From positions 1 through 36,675 of the forward strand of contig JACXUE010000001.1 of NCBI GenBank assembly GCA_014764075.1: a stretch of DNA of 36,675 nt. Direction: 5' to 3'. Shown here one piece after another: positions 17,401-24,494 of this stretch (its first letter is position 1; every line of letters starts with the position of its first letter). A program made the translations under genes and the position numbers. Origin of the DNA: Sulfuricurvum sp. GTDB lineage: Bacteria; Campylobacterota; Campylobacteria; Campylobacterales; Sulfurimonadaceae. A model generated the notes under the pieces. The model searched no databases, was not told where the DNA came from, and saw only the letters and a list, made by a program, of their open reading frames with translations.

Positions 17401-17581
17401 AATTTATAGCCAAAAATCCAAGCAGTATTTCAAACCAACGTGCATTGTAAATATCGGCTTTGGCCGTCATAGAGCCGTAATCGTTTTCGATAAATGTCGC
17501 GTATCCGATAGCAATGGCAAACACAAGCATAAGGGCTGCCATCGTTTTCATGGAGCCGAACAGTGAGAGAGCTTTATTCAT
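14456..17581 (-). CDS. ccsA: fused cytochrome c biogenesis protein CcsBA (ResB-ResC)
   Basis: CcsBA (system II) carries haem across the inner membrane and attaches it to CxxCH motifs of apocytochromes c. The 1041-residue protein is the natural CcsB-CcsA fusion typical of Campylobacterota. The N-terminal ResB part has three membrane helices (about 10-26, 44-62 and 75-92), a long periplasmic domain, and a further helix near 430-450. The C-terminal CcsA part has multiple helices and the haem-handling WWD-type motif as WGRYWGWDPKETW, at about 945-956. Histidines in PWSNGYES and HVSMITASYG regions are where the family places haem ligands or their neighbours. It converges on dnaJ and has a gene-poor 700-base region upstream. 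Confidence 0.95.
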   Translation of the reverse strand: MNKALSLFGSMKTMAALMLVFAIAIGYATFIENDYGSMTAKADIYNARWFEILLGFLAINLILNIINFKMARNGKWLVFIFHVAFLIILVGAAITRYMGYEGMMHIREGESSDVIVSAEPYVSFKVVKGDKSYDFKEQLFLSKRSSNSFERTLEVEGEPIHVKLDSYMGDARYEAVADPKGEPLFNLMVTGAGGAQQVSLKRGEFVEANDVVIDFDSNKTFDKPVIAISVEGKKAYLSAPMVLGTLSMDTQQSSTLSAGKHEMTTRTLFQSTQSGFVLREFFPKASMKLVSASTKEKKGPMMQQGGQDALNLTLTSGDKKASTVVLGSVGEVGESQKIVLGDMRVDVSYGSIERKLPFAIGLRDFELERYPGSMSPSSYASEVSVIDPAHQQKFDFRIYMNHILDYQGYRFFQSSFDQDERGTVLSVNHDPGTLITYIGYLLLAIGMFGVLIVKTGRFAALNEKLKSLNAQKTAALFLGMMLILMQGDLRASDVENPVIKTAKGFDRAHADKFGHLIVQDFSGRMKPMDTLTHEILAKLNRNDTFMGLSSNQVVLGMMLRPDAWREIAIIRTGDKEINKLIGLSESAKTAAFSQFFEVPDEIAGYKLAQLVDEANRKAPGKRNKFDKALLQVDERVNVAYMVYTGSLVRMWPKPNDTNHKWDATIEALQTMEPKEAEMVRLLAIGYFASVDEAMKSGDWSKADEALGRIEKYQRFVGASVYPNETKTKVEILYNKANIFEQLWPLYFVVGFTLLILSFIKIIKSGFRAEWISNVSFGLLVLFFLAHTAGLGMRWYISGHAPWSNGYESMIYIGWASVLAGFIFSRRSVMTMAATSIMTGLILFVAHLNWMDPQVTNLVPVLQSYWLSIHVSMITASYGFLGLGALLGMITLILFVLKNSDNKDRLNLAIKELSAINEMSLIVGLVLLTVGNFLGGVWANESWGRYWGWDPKETWALVTILVYAVVIHLRFIKGAYSDYIFSVISLLAFTSVLMTYFGVNYYLAGLHSYAKGDPVPVPDFVPWTYAVIAIVIAMAYPKRSTK

Positions 17582-17951
17582 GAGGTACCTATGTGAAAAA
17601 TATTTGGTATTGTAGTGAGTCTTGGGTAAATATTTGTTAATATATTATTAACAGTTAGACCCCTTCACGTAACATGAAGCATCATGCCTATGATTTGTTT
17701 TTTTGATTTGTAACTGTCCGAGTGCGTCCACCGTACGCAAGCGGAAAACTTCTTTATCTCTTTTGATCATCAGATGACGAACAACAAGAGGGTGAGAAAT
17801 TACAAGGAAAGAAGATCGAGTTTGGTTTAAAGAAGTTCCTTTGCGCTACCTTTTCAAGGGAAAAACAGTGATAATTATGTGAGATTTAATGCGTAGTGTA
17901 TAATTCATATAAGATAAGTATTATTAATATTTAAAAAGCATTAGGGTTTAC

Positions 17952-18060
17952 ATGGGTACACTTTCGAATGATACAAAAATATTATAATTAACGAAGGAGT
18001 TAATGATGGCGCTATCAAGAAGAGATGGGCGTAATGAAAAAAAGTGTTTTCTGTACCCAT
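17952..18060. repeat. 9-bp perfect inverted repeat bounding a 109-bp segment
   Basis: ATGGGTACA at 17952-17960 is the exact reverse complement of TGTACCCAT at 18052-18060. The bounded 109 bp contain a TATAAT box, a GAAGGAG ribosome site and the start of a 24-codon ORF. The arms could pair as a long-range RNA stem or be the ends of a tiny mobile element. I see no clear target-site duplication just outside them. The match could also be chance in a 700-base region. Confidence 0.35.
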
Positions 18061-18247
18061 CAACACTCTTGCACACTTAAAAAATAGCAAAATTGAAGTT
18101 TTTAGAGGGTCTATGGGCTAAAATAATCGAAAACAGATGCCTAAGAGAAATTGTTCAACTAAAATTACGGTATCTATTCTGATTTGAGGACCATTTCGGG
18201 TTTAGATTTGCAAGTGGCTCAAAGGTATAAATAATAAACGCTATTAT

Positions 18248-18255
18248 GCTAAAAT
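18248..18255 (+). promoter_or_regulatory. probable -10 box for the MBL hydrolase gene
   Basis: GCTAAAAT matches gnTAnaAT and lies 24 bases before the ATG at 18279. The same octamer is used on both strands in the cmoB/CDF intergenic region, which suggests that it is a common local promoter form. Confidence 0.55.
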
Positions 18256-18278
18256 TGAACTAAAAAAAGAGCAACTTT

Positions 18279-18872
18279 ATGGAAATTCTAAAGCGCCCGA
18301 TGGGCGATTATCAAACCAACTGCTATATCGTTAAAATGGACGATAAAGAGATCATCATCGATCCGGGGATGGGGGCAACCGAATGGATTATAGCAAATGT
18401 CCAAAATCCGATCGCGATACTCAATACCCACGGTCATTTCGACCATGTTTGGAGCAACAGCGAACTCCAAAAAAGGCTAAATATTCCCCTATACTCTCCC
18501 AAAGGGGATGTGATGCTGCTCCAAAGCAGTGGCTGGATGCCGGGGCTTCCCCCCTCTACACCCGATATCGAGGTTGAAGGGGATCAAACCTTTGAGATCG
18601 GCGGTATCGAAGTCAAATTCCACCATTTTCCTGGACATTGCCCAGGGTGTTCAATGATCGAGATCGGCGATGCGGTCTTTAGCGGGGATTTTTTATTTGA
18701 AGGGTCGATCGGGCGATGGGATTTCCCCTACTCCGATGCTGAGGCAATGCGTCAAAGTTTAAAGAAGTTTTCGACATGGAGAGAGGACAAAGCTCTCTAT
18801 CCGGGGCACGGCAATCCCACCAGTGTCGGAAAAGAGCTTCGAAATGTCGACTACTGGCTCAGAGTCGTCTGA
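18279..18872 (+). CDS. MBL-fold metallohydrolase (glyoxalase II-like)
   Basis: This 197-residue protein is a metallo-beta-lactamase-fold hydrolase close to hydroxyacylglutathione hydrolase-like enzymes. All metal ligands are visible: H51-x-H53-x-D55-H56 in THGHFDH, H120 in FPGHCPGC, D137 in GDFLF, and H177 in YPGHGNPT. The protein lacks the extra C-terminal substrate domain of true GloB, so the substrate (a thioester, or a role in thiol/sulfide metabolism) remains open. It ends in an eight-bp hairpin shared with the converging thioesterase gene. Confidence 0.88.
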   Translation: MEILKRPMGDYQTNCYIVKMDDKEIIIDPGMGATEWIIANVQNPIAILNTHGHFDHVWSNSELQKRLNIPLYSPKGDVMLLQSSGWMPGLPPSTPDIEVEGDQTFEIGGIEVKFHHFPGHCPGCSMIEIGDAVFSGDFLFEGSIGRWDFPYSDAEAMRQSLKKFSTWREDKALYPGHGNPTSVGKELRNVDYWLRVV

Positions 18873-18883
18873 TTTACGACTCT
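18861..18883. terminator. hairpin containing both converging stop codons
   Basis: AGAGTCGT (18861-18868) and ACGACTCT (18876-18883) form a perfect eight-bp stem with a seven-base loop. The TGA of the MBL gene (18870-18872) lies in the loop, and the TAA of the thioesterase gene (18874-18876) lies in the loop up to its junction with the stem. The symmetry would serve transcripts from both sides. There is no T-run directly after either stem, so terminator strength is uncertain. Confidence 0.5.
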
Positions 18884-19347
18884 TTCTCGACGTTTTTCAT
18901 AAGATCAAGGCGGAGAACATGTCGCTCGGTCACGACGGTTTTAAACTCCCCATCAAATACTTTAATATCATGAACAAATCCACGAACGGTGACGTTACGT
19001 TTCCGCCCCTCTTTTTGGTGTTCGGTTGCTTCAAACGTGACAGTGTCTCCCACTCTCACCGGAGCTAAAAAGAGACAGTTACAGGAGGCTAAAACCACAT
19101 TCGGTTCATTGACCGCAGCCATCGCTGCAAAATCGGCGGCACTGAAAATAAATCCGCCGTGCACCAACCCTACTTCATCGGCACGCATTGCTTCGATGGT
19201 CTCCAAAGAGACCTTAGCATATCCCGATTCGAGCTTTACCACCTCACCACTGTAAACGGTATTGATCCTCTCATGTGTATTGAGAGACGTGTTAGAATTG
19301 ACCGCTATCTGTAGATCATCGCTGTTTTTGTTTTGTTCTGTAGCCAA
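18874..19347 (-). CDS. hotdog-fold thioesterase
   Basis: The 157-residue protein has a hotdog domain of the PaaI/acyl-CoA thioesterase kind. The catalytic-loop region reads LVHGGFIFSAADFAAMAA (about 79-96), where HGG is the family hallmark, and it is followed by the central strand pair ASCNCLFLAPVRVGDTV. Such enzymes cleave acyl-CoA thioesters, and the substrate is not evident. The first 35 residues are polar and extended, a possible regulatory tail. It ends one base after the MBL gene on the opposite strand and is read directly after cmoB (two-base gap), so the two are probably cotranscribed. Confidence 0.8.
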   Translation of the reverse strand: MATEQNKNSDDLQIAVNSNTSLNTHERINTVYSGEVVKLESGYAKVSLETIEAMRADEVGLVHGGFIFSAADFAAMAAVNEPNVVLASCNCLFLAPVRVGDTVTFEATEHQKEGRKRNVTVRGFVHDIKVFDGEFKTVVTERHVLRLDLMKNVEKES

Positions 19348-19349
19348 AC

Positions 19350-20243
19350 TTATCCTTTTTTAATCCGTACGTATCCCCGTTTCGGTGCGGGATACCCCTC
19401 TACTGTCTTGGTATTATCGGCAGGATCGAGAAAATCTTCAAGGCTTTGGGATTCGATCCACACGGTTTTACGCTGTTCATCCGATGTCGTTACCACCGTG
19501 CCCAACACTTCAAACGAGGTAAAACCTGCACGGATGCACCAGTTTTCAAGCGCTTTAAGGGTGGGAACAAAATAGACGTTGGTGATTTTGGAGTAACTCC
19601 CCTCCGGACATAGGGCGTAAGCCTCATCTCCATCGATAATAAAGGTGTCGAGGTATATCTCACCCCCTTGTGCCAACCCCTGCCCTAATGCTTTGATCAT
19701 TGCTACCGGATCGCTTCGGTGATAGAGCACCCCTAGACAAAAAATAACATCAAATTTTTCTTCATAAAAGGGGAGATGTTCCACCCCGAGAAGTTCGTAC
19801 ACGATATCGCTTTTGATATAATGGTTAATGAGATCGAACTGACATTTAAAAAGGGCTGATGGGTCAAATCCGACCACTTTTGCGGGAGAATCTTCGAGAA
19901 ATCGAAACATGTAATAGCCGTTATTGCATCCGATATCGGCTACTTTTTTACCCCGAAGGTCAAAATGGGGACGGAGAAGGTTATATTTCAAATCACTGCG
20001 CCATTCAGTGTCGATAAACAATCCAAACAGATCAAACGGTCCTTTACGCCACGGCATCATAAGCCGCGCGGTTTTCTCAAGCTCCTCAATATCAACACTC
20101 TCTTTTGTCGAAAGCTTCACCGTATTGCCGAGTTCATACGTCGATTCAATCGTACAAAGCTGATCCAGCGCATCACGCAACGGAGCGATGTTTTTCCATG
20201 TCATCCATTTTTGCCGTTCTGCCCTTACTGCATTCAAATCCAT
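19350..20243 (-). CDS. cmoB: tRNA U34 carboxymethyltransferase CmoB
   Basis: CmoB uses carboxy-SAM, made by CmoA, to convert 5-hydroxyuridine at tRNA position 34 into 5-oxyacetyluridine, which broadens wobble decoding. The 297-residue protein shows the typical order: RKGPFDLFG and IDTEWRSDLKYNLL (residues 86-109), the SAM-site glycine motif VADIGCNNGYYMFRF near residue 121, VGFDPS near 142, and FCLGVLYHRSDP near 173, a conserved CmoB stretch. Length is a little under the 320 of the E. coli enzyme. cmoA is not in the window. Confidence 0.93.
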   Translation of the reverse strand: MDLNAVRAERQKWMTWKNIAPLRDALDQLCTIESTYELGNTVKLSTKESVDIEELEKTARLMMPWRKGPFDLFGLFIDTEWRSDLKYNLLRPHFDLRGKKVADIGCNNGYYMFRFLEDSPAKVVGFDPSALFKCQFDLINHYIKSDIVYELLGVEHLPFYEEKFDVIFCLGVLYHRSDPVAMIKALGQGLAQGGEIYLDTFIIDGDEAYALCPEGSYSKITNVYFVPTLKALENWCIRAGFTSFEVLGTVVTTSDEQRKTVWIESQSLEDFLDPADNTKTVEGYPAPKRGYVRIKKG

Positions 20244-20268
20244 ACGTTCTCCTCATTATTACCGTAAA

Positions 20269-20292
20269 ATTTTAGCGTTTATAGGCTAAAAT
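20269..20292. promoter_or_regulatory. symmetrical divergent promoter, cmoB / CDF exporter
   Basis: The 56-base divergent gap holds ATTTTAGC (20269-20276; GCTAAAAT on the minus strand) and GCTAAAAT (20285-20292) on the plus strand, forming an inverted pair of identical gnTAnaAT -10 boxes eight bases apart. Each faces its own gene. Polymerase could probably not occupy both at once, so the two promoters may compete. The plus-strand box lies only seven bases before the ATG, implying a nearly leaderless CDF message or use of another promoter. Confidence 0.5.
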
Positions 20293-20299
20293 ACCCCCT

Positions 20300-21184
20300 A
20301 TGCGTATTGAACAAAAAGCTACCCTTATATCTACCACTGTTGCCTTTATACTTGTTGCTTTCAAGCTTACCGTTGGAATCATCAGCGGCTCTGTCGCCGT
20401 TCTCGCTTCGGCAATCGATTCACTGCTCGATATGGTTGTCTCGATGTTCAACTACTTTGCCCTTCATAATTCAGACAAAGAGCCAGATGAACATTTTAAT
20501 TTCGGACGTCGTAAGCTTGAACCTCTCACCGCTGTGATCGAGGGGACAATCATTAGCCTCTCGGCGCTCTTTATCCTCTATACCGCTATTTCCAAACTCG
20601 TTCAAAGCAGTCCGATAGAGCATCTTGATCTCTCAATCGGCGTCATGATCGCTTCGATCGTTGTCACGGCAGGGCTTGTCCTCTTTTTAGATACGATTGC
20701 CAAAAAGACCAAAAATATGGTGATCGAAGCCGATACGCTTCACTACAAAACCGACCTCCTCACCAATACCGTTGTGCTGATCTCATTGGGGCTCATTTCT
20801 CTCACCAACTACACCTATATTGATCCGATTCTAGGGATTGGAATCGGTATTTATATGATCTATTCGGCATACCCGATTATCAAAGAGGGGATTCTAATGC
20901 TCTTGGATGTGGCTCTCGATCCACAAAGCGTCGAGAAAATAAACAAACTCCTAGACTCTCAACTCGATATCAATGGTCATCATGATCTACGTACACGTCG
21001 ATCTGGAAGTGATATTTATTTAAGTGTCCATATTGTATTTGGTATCTCAGCATCGCTCTATGATGCCCATACGACAGGAGATCGGATTGAGTTGGCTCTT
21101 AAAAACCTCTTTCCGGATAACAATGTTTACGCATTAATCCATCTCGATCCATATGACGATTCTGAGCCAAATCATTTAGAGTAA
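20300..21184 (+). CDS. cation diffusion facilitator (FieF-type) metal exporter
   Basis: CDF proteins exchange protons for divalent metals across the inner membrane. This 294-residue protein has about six membrane helices followed by the cytoplasmic metal-binding domain. The transport site of FieF is conserved: D40 and D44 in AIDSLLDM on helix 2, and H148 and D152 in LHYKTDLLTN on helix 5. The DDHD set suggests Zn, Fe, Cd or Co export rather than the Mn-specific site. HFNFGRRKLEP (65-75) is also a family hallmark. It is divergent from cmoB. Confidence 0.92.
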   Translation: MRIEQKATLISTTVAFILVAFKLTVGIISGSVAVLASAIDSLLDMVVSMFNYFALHNSDKEPDEHFNFGRRKLEPLTAVIEGTIISLSALFILYTAISKLVQSSPIEHLDLSIGVMIASIVVTAGLVLFLDTIAKKTKNMVIEADTLHYKTDLLTNTVVLISLGLISLTNYTYIDPILGIGIGIYMIYSAYPIIKEGILMLLDVALDPQSVEKINKLLDSQLDINGHHDLRTRRSGSDIYLSVHIVFGISASLYDAHTTGDRIELALKNLFPDNNVYALIHLDPYDDSEPNHLE

Positions 21185-21249
21185 AGTTTTAATTCATTTC
21201 TAGAATATTATCAGTTAAAATAATTATTAAAATAATTTAAGGATATTTA

Positions 21250-21786
21250 ATGACCCACATCTTGCTTATTACGTTTCTATTTGTCTCTTCGACTCTCTCA
21301 GCTCAACCGCTCACCTCTGAACAAATGATCCAACGGGGGGATGAGGTCTCAGCTAAATTGCTGCAAACACTCGGAGGTGAACTCAAAAATCAAATCCAAA
21401 ACGGCGGTTTGATCAAAGCACTCCATTTCTGCTCGCAAAATGCTCTTATTTTAACCGATAAAATTGCCAAAGAGAGTGGAGTGAAAATCAAACGGATCTC
21501 ACTTTTAAACCGAAATCCGGTCAATCACCCCTCAGCGGAAGAGAAAAAAGTGATCGAAATGTGGCAATTAGCATCCAAACAAGGAGAACCGCTCCCTTCA
21601 CATACCCTTTATAATGGTGTCTACTACAAACCGATTATCATCAACAACGAGGCATGTTTAAAATGTCATGGAACATTACAAAGCGAATCTCCGATCGCCA
21701 AAGCGATTAAAAATAGCTATCCGGAAGATAAAGCGGTAGGGTATAAAATGGGAGATTTACGCGGAGCGATCCAAGTCAGTTTTTAA
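21250..21786 (+). CDS. secreted DUF3365 (Tll0287-like) CxxCH haem protein
   Basis: The 178-residue protein starts with a signal peptide (hydrophobic 3-17, probable cleavage after SLSAQ-like SALSA near 18) and carries one covalent haem motif, C136-LK-C139-H140. This layout fits the DUF3365/Tll0287-like family, seen alone or as sensor domains, with a PAS-like fold and haem c. The conserved preceding text (GVYYKPIIINNEACLKCHG) is typical. It is probably periplasmic, where CcsBA encoded 4 kb away could attach haem. Its stop overlaps the end of the CZB gene on the other strand by four bases. A redox, NO or gas-sensing role is inferred only. Confidence 0.85.
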   Translation: MTHILLITFLFVSSTLSAQPLTSEQMIQRGDEVSAKLLQTLGGELKNQIQNGGLIKALHFCSQNALILTDKIAKESGVKIKRISLLNRNPVNHPSAEEKKVIEMWQLASKQGEPLPSHTLYNGVYYKPIIINNEACLKCHGTLQSESPIAKAIKNSYPEDKAVGYKMGDLRGAIQVSF

Positions 21787-22232
21787 ACAAAATTATTCTC
21801 ACTCAGAGCCAATAATCTTCGTTCCAACCGATCGATAGAAGAAATAAGTTTTTCAGAGACCACTTTGAGCTCTTTATAGTGCTCTTTGGCGATCTCTTGG
21901 TTTTCCGGAGCAATTTTTTTGCGAGTACCGAAAAATTTGGCAAAAAACGAGCGATCTTCGTCACCAAAATAGATTTTAAAAATCTTCATGTAAATATCAT
22001 GTAATTCAAAATGTTGCTGTTCAATTTCTTTCAAACAATCCATACTCGGGATACGATTTAATCTTTGCCCTTCACCGTAAAACCATTGACCGAATTTACA
22101 ATCGGTACAACTTACAGGTACCTGCTCTTTTTCTACAGGGAGTCCTTCTATCAGGGCATGAGCACGATGAACCCATGAAATATGGGCTTTTTTCGCATCA
22201 TGAAGGTGAGCTAAAGTCTCTTCTTTTTTCAT
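21783..22232 (-). CDS. stand-alone CZB (chemoreceptor zinc-binding) domain protein
   Basis: The 149-residue protein consists of a CZB domain and a helical tail without membrane segments. The zinc ligands appear in the family order: H17 in AKKAHISW, C45 in CKFGQWFYGEG, and H74 and H78 in QQHFELH. In other bacteria CZB domains sit at the end of chemoreceptors or diguanylate cyclases and sense zinc or oxidants such as hypochlorite. Here the domain is free, so it probably acts by binding a partner. The extra C-terminal 60 residues (KKIAPENQEIAKEHYKELK onward) form a likely coiled coil. It converges on the DUF3365 haem protein with overlapping stops. Confidence 0.85.
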   Translation of the reverse strand: MKKEETLAHLHDAKKAHISWVHRAHALIEGLPVEKEQVPVSCTDCKFGQWFYGEGQRLNRIPSMDCLKEIEQQHFELHDIYMKIFKIYFGDEDRSFFAKFFGTRKKIAPENQEIAKEHYKELKVVSEKLISSIDRLERRLLALSENNFV

Positions 22233-22317
22233 TGAATAAGATTGTCCTCAAAAATATTTGGAGACAATTATACCATGTTTATATCAAATTGTTATAACAT
22301 TTATCCTCAAAATACGA

Positions 22318-23886
22318 TCATCGGGCGTATTCTATTACCCTGCTTTCTCGAATCACGTTCACCTTGATCTCTCCTGGAAACTGCACCTTTTGAGAAATTT
22401 CGTCGGCAATTTCTCGGGCGATCAACGCCGTCTCATCATCATTCACACTTTGAGCACTTACAATGACCCGAACTTCACGTCCGGCATTGATGGCGTACGC
22501 CTGCTTTACCCCCAGTTTTTGGGTAGCGATCTCTTCGATCTCGCTCACACGGCGTAAAAAGCTCTCCAACACTTCTCGTCGCGCTCCTGGACGTGCGGCA
22601 GAGAGGGCATCGGCAGCACATACCGCCGCACACTCGATGCTTTTGATCTCTTCATGACCGTGATGGGCATAGATGGCGTTGATCACTACAAGATCTTCAT
22701 TGTAACGGCGGCAGAGTTCCACACCGATGTCGACATGATTTCCTCCCCCCTCTTGGGTAAGCGCTTTACCGATATCATGCAATAATCCGGCACGTCGCGC
22801 AAGCTTGATATCACCCCCCATCTCAGAGGCCATTATCCCCGCCAAATGGGCAACTTCAAGCGTATGCGCCAATGCGTTTTGCCCATAACTGGCACGATAT
22901 TTGAGCCGTCCGATCAGTTTTAAAAGTTCTGGATGAATCCCTTGTAACCCTAAATCGATCGCAATCTCTTCCCCTTCGCGGGTCATCGCTTCATCAAATT
23001 CATCGCATACTTTTTGATACACCTCTTCGATCCGAGCTGGTTGAATCCGACCATCTTGCACCAACAATTCGATCGTTTTTGTCGCGATCGCACGGCGGTA
23101 GAGGTTGAATGAACTCACGATAATGGCATTGGGTGTATCGTCGATGATAATATCAACCCCGCTCACCATTTCGAGTGTTTTAATATTACGCCCCTCTTTG
23201 CCGATGATCCGCCCTTTAAGCTCATCATCATCAAGATGAATGACGCTAATGAGCCGCTCAGCTGCATACTCTCCGGCGAATCGTGATGTCGCTTGAGCCA
23301 AAATATAATTTGCTTTGCGCTTGAGCTGATCTTTGGATTGTTCCTCCAAAGCTCTCATTTCGCGGGCAAGTTCCAAACGGAAATTCTCCCGTATTTGATC
23401 CAATAAAATCGTTTTGGCTTCCTGAGCCGAAATTCCGGCACGCTCTTCCACAATCATCTGTAATTGTTCGCTTTTTTGACGGTAGTGTTCTTTTAATTTC
23501 TCTAAAGCACGCTCGTTTCGCTCAAGATTGAGACGACGGTTGTCGATGATTGATCGATCCTGCGCTATCTTTTCCTCTTCGATTTGATGAAGGCGTTCAA
23601 ATTCGCGCTCTAAACGCTCCAACTTCTCTTCTCGAAGCGCAAACTCTTTTTTGACCTGATCGTAGGTCTCATCATAGCGCTTTTGCGCCTCATTTTCGAT
23701 CTCGCGCGATCGGAGTGAAGCACGTTCTAAAATCAGTTGTGCCTCATTTTCGATCGCTTTGGATTTTGCACGCGCTTGCTCCAAATAGAGATCAAAATGG
23801 GCGGCTGTAATCTTTTTTGAAATTAAAAATCCGACTAACCCGCTTACAGTGGCGATTGCACTGCCTTCGAGAAGGCTGTTTAACAT
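22318..23886 (-). CDS. rny: ribonuclease Y
   Basis: RNase Y is a membrane-anchored endoribonuclease that starts mRNA decay. The 522 residues have the standard order: one N-terminal membrane helix (about 7-24), a long charged coiled coil (30-210), a KH RNA-binding domain with GRIIGKEGRNIK near 231, and an HD domain with HTLEVAHLAG near residue 347 and LLHDIGKA near 369. Length matches the family. The ATG at 23886 is preceded by GAGGAAAACC, a good ribosome site. It overlaps the upstream cyclo-ligase reading frame by 95 bases, which is unusual and is discussed under findings. Confidence 0.95.
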   Translation of the reverse strand: MLNSLLEGSAIATVSGLVGFLISKKITAAHFDLYLEQARAKSKAIENEAQLILERASLRSREIENEAQKRYDETYDQVKKEFALREEKLERLEREFERLHQIEEEKIAQDRSIIDNRRLNLERNERALEKLKEHYRQKSEQLQMIVEERAGISAQEAKTILLDQIRENFRLELAREMRALEEQSKDQLKRKANYILAQATSRFAGEYAAERLISVIHLDDDELKGRIIGKEGRNIKTLEMVSGVDIIIDDTPNAIIVSSFNLYRRAIATKTIELLVQDGRIQPARIEEVYQKVCDEFDEAMTREGEEIAIDLGLQGIHPELLKLIGRLKYRASYGQNALAHTLEVAHLAGIMASEMGGDIKLARRAGLLHDIGKALTQEGGGNHVDIGVELCRRYNEDLVVINAIYAHHGHEEIKSIECAAVCAADALSAARPGARREVLESFLRRVSEIEEIATQKLGVKQAYAINAGREVRVIVSAQSVNDDETALIAREIADEISQKVQFPGEIKVNVIRESRVIEYAR

Positions 23887-24436
23887 TGGTTTTCCTCAAA
23901 CTATAAACCCCACGAGGAGTGACGAGCATATCTCCTTGCACATCATAATCATCACATAAATTGCGCACTGTACGACACACACTGGATTGGACAAAAATAA
24001 TAAACGGTTTCGTTTTCAGGGTCGGAAAAAATCGATCATACATCCCTTTGCCGAAACCAATTCGACCAAGCGACCCGTCAACCCCTACTACAGGGACTAT
24101 AGCTACATCTATTAAATTATATTTTCTATACGAATCCCGAGGCTCATAAATGCCAAAAGCTTTTCGCTCCAACGGGTATCTCAATGGTACCATTTTGAAA
24201 CTGACGCCATCCATAAACGGCAAATATACTGTTGAACGTTGACGCATTTTTGCAATGGTTTTACGAATATCGGCTTCAAACCCCATTGGCCAGTAGCACA
24301 ATATTTGTTTGGAGGGGCATTGAATCAGCAATTGTTCAAGTATGGAATTGATTGTGGCATCCCGAACTCTTTTGGTGTAGAGACTGGATTGTTTCAACCG
24401 TTCTAAACACACTTGGCGAAAATCGCTTTTGGACAC
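23792..24436 (-). CDS. 5-formyltetrahydrofolate cyclo-ligase, C-terminus suspect
   Basis: This enzyme converts 5-formyl-THF to 5,10-methenyl-THF with ATP and so recovers folate. The 214-residue product has the family core: the N-terminal helical region, CYWPMGFEADIR near residue 47, and the C-terminal nucleotide signature VVGVDGSLGRIGFGKGMYDRF (about 116-136), close to the usual GxxRxGxGxGYYDRF form. The normal end would be near TPRGVYSL (about residue 180). After that the frame runs on for about 33 basic, low-similarity residues that overlap rny, so a frameshift or an unusual extension is likely. Confidence 0.83.
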   Translation of the reverse strand: MSKSDFRQVCLERLKQSSLYTKRVRDATINSILEQLLIQCPSKQILCYWPMGFEADIRKTIAKMRQRSTVYLPFMDGVSFKMVPLRYPLERKAFGIYEPRDSYRKYNLIDVAIVPVVGVDGSLGRIGFGKGMYDRFFPTLKTKPFIIFVQSSVCRTVRNLCDDYDVQGDMLVTPRGVYSLRKTNVKQPSRRQCNRHCKRVSRIFNFKKDYSRPF

Positions 24437-24454
24437 TTTTTACCTTTGCTTCGT

Positions 24455-24460
24455 TATAAT
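24455..24460 (+). promoter_or_regulatory. -10 box for the TlpA-like gene and ftsY
   Basis: GTTATAAT matches gnTAnaAT 35 bases before the lipoprotein ATG. An AAAGG ribosome site follows near 24481. No -35 is apparent. It is divergent from the cyclo-ligase gene, 19 bases upstream of which it begins. Confidence 0.65.
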
Positions 24461-24494
24461 CTCCCTAATTTTATCTTATTAAAGGTCAACATTA

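Larger units (their letters stand above)
17582..18278. other. 697-base gene-poor region between ccsBA and the MBL hydrolase gene
   Basis: No protein gene longer than about 35 codons can be supported here. The base composition is clearly more A/T-rich than the flanking genes, and stop codons are frequent in all frames. Visible structure is limited to four items. A small hairpin with a 5-bp core, TGCGT/ACGCA plus CCG/CGG, lies at 17718-17744. Two plus-strand TATAAT boxes lie at 17899 and 17983. A nine-base inverted repeat spans 17952-18060. A 24-codon ORF at 18006-18080 has a good ribosome site, GAAGGAG. The region could hold a small RNA gene, a remnant of a lost gene, or simply long control regions. 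Confidence 0.6.

Noticed and set aside
18006..18080. 24-codon ORF with a GAAGGAG ribosome site in the gene-poor gap
   Set aside because: The product is short and not protein-like, and the nearest TATAAT is too close to leave the ribosome site in the transcript. Kept only as a note within the region.
17582..18278. tRNA, tmRNA or SRP RNA in the long gap
   Set aside because: No cloverleaf, no CCA-ended acceptor, and no conserved SRP tetraloop stem was found by eye.
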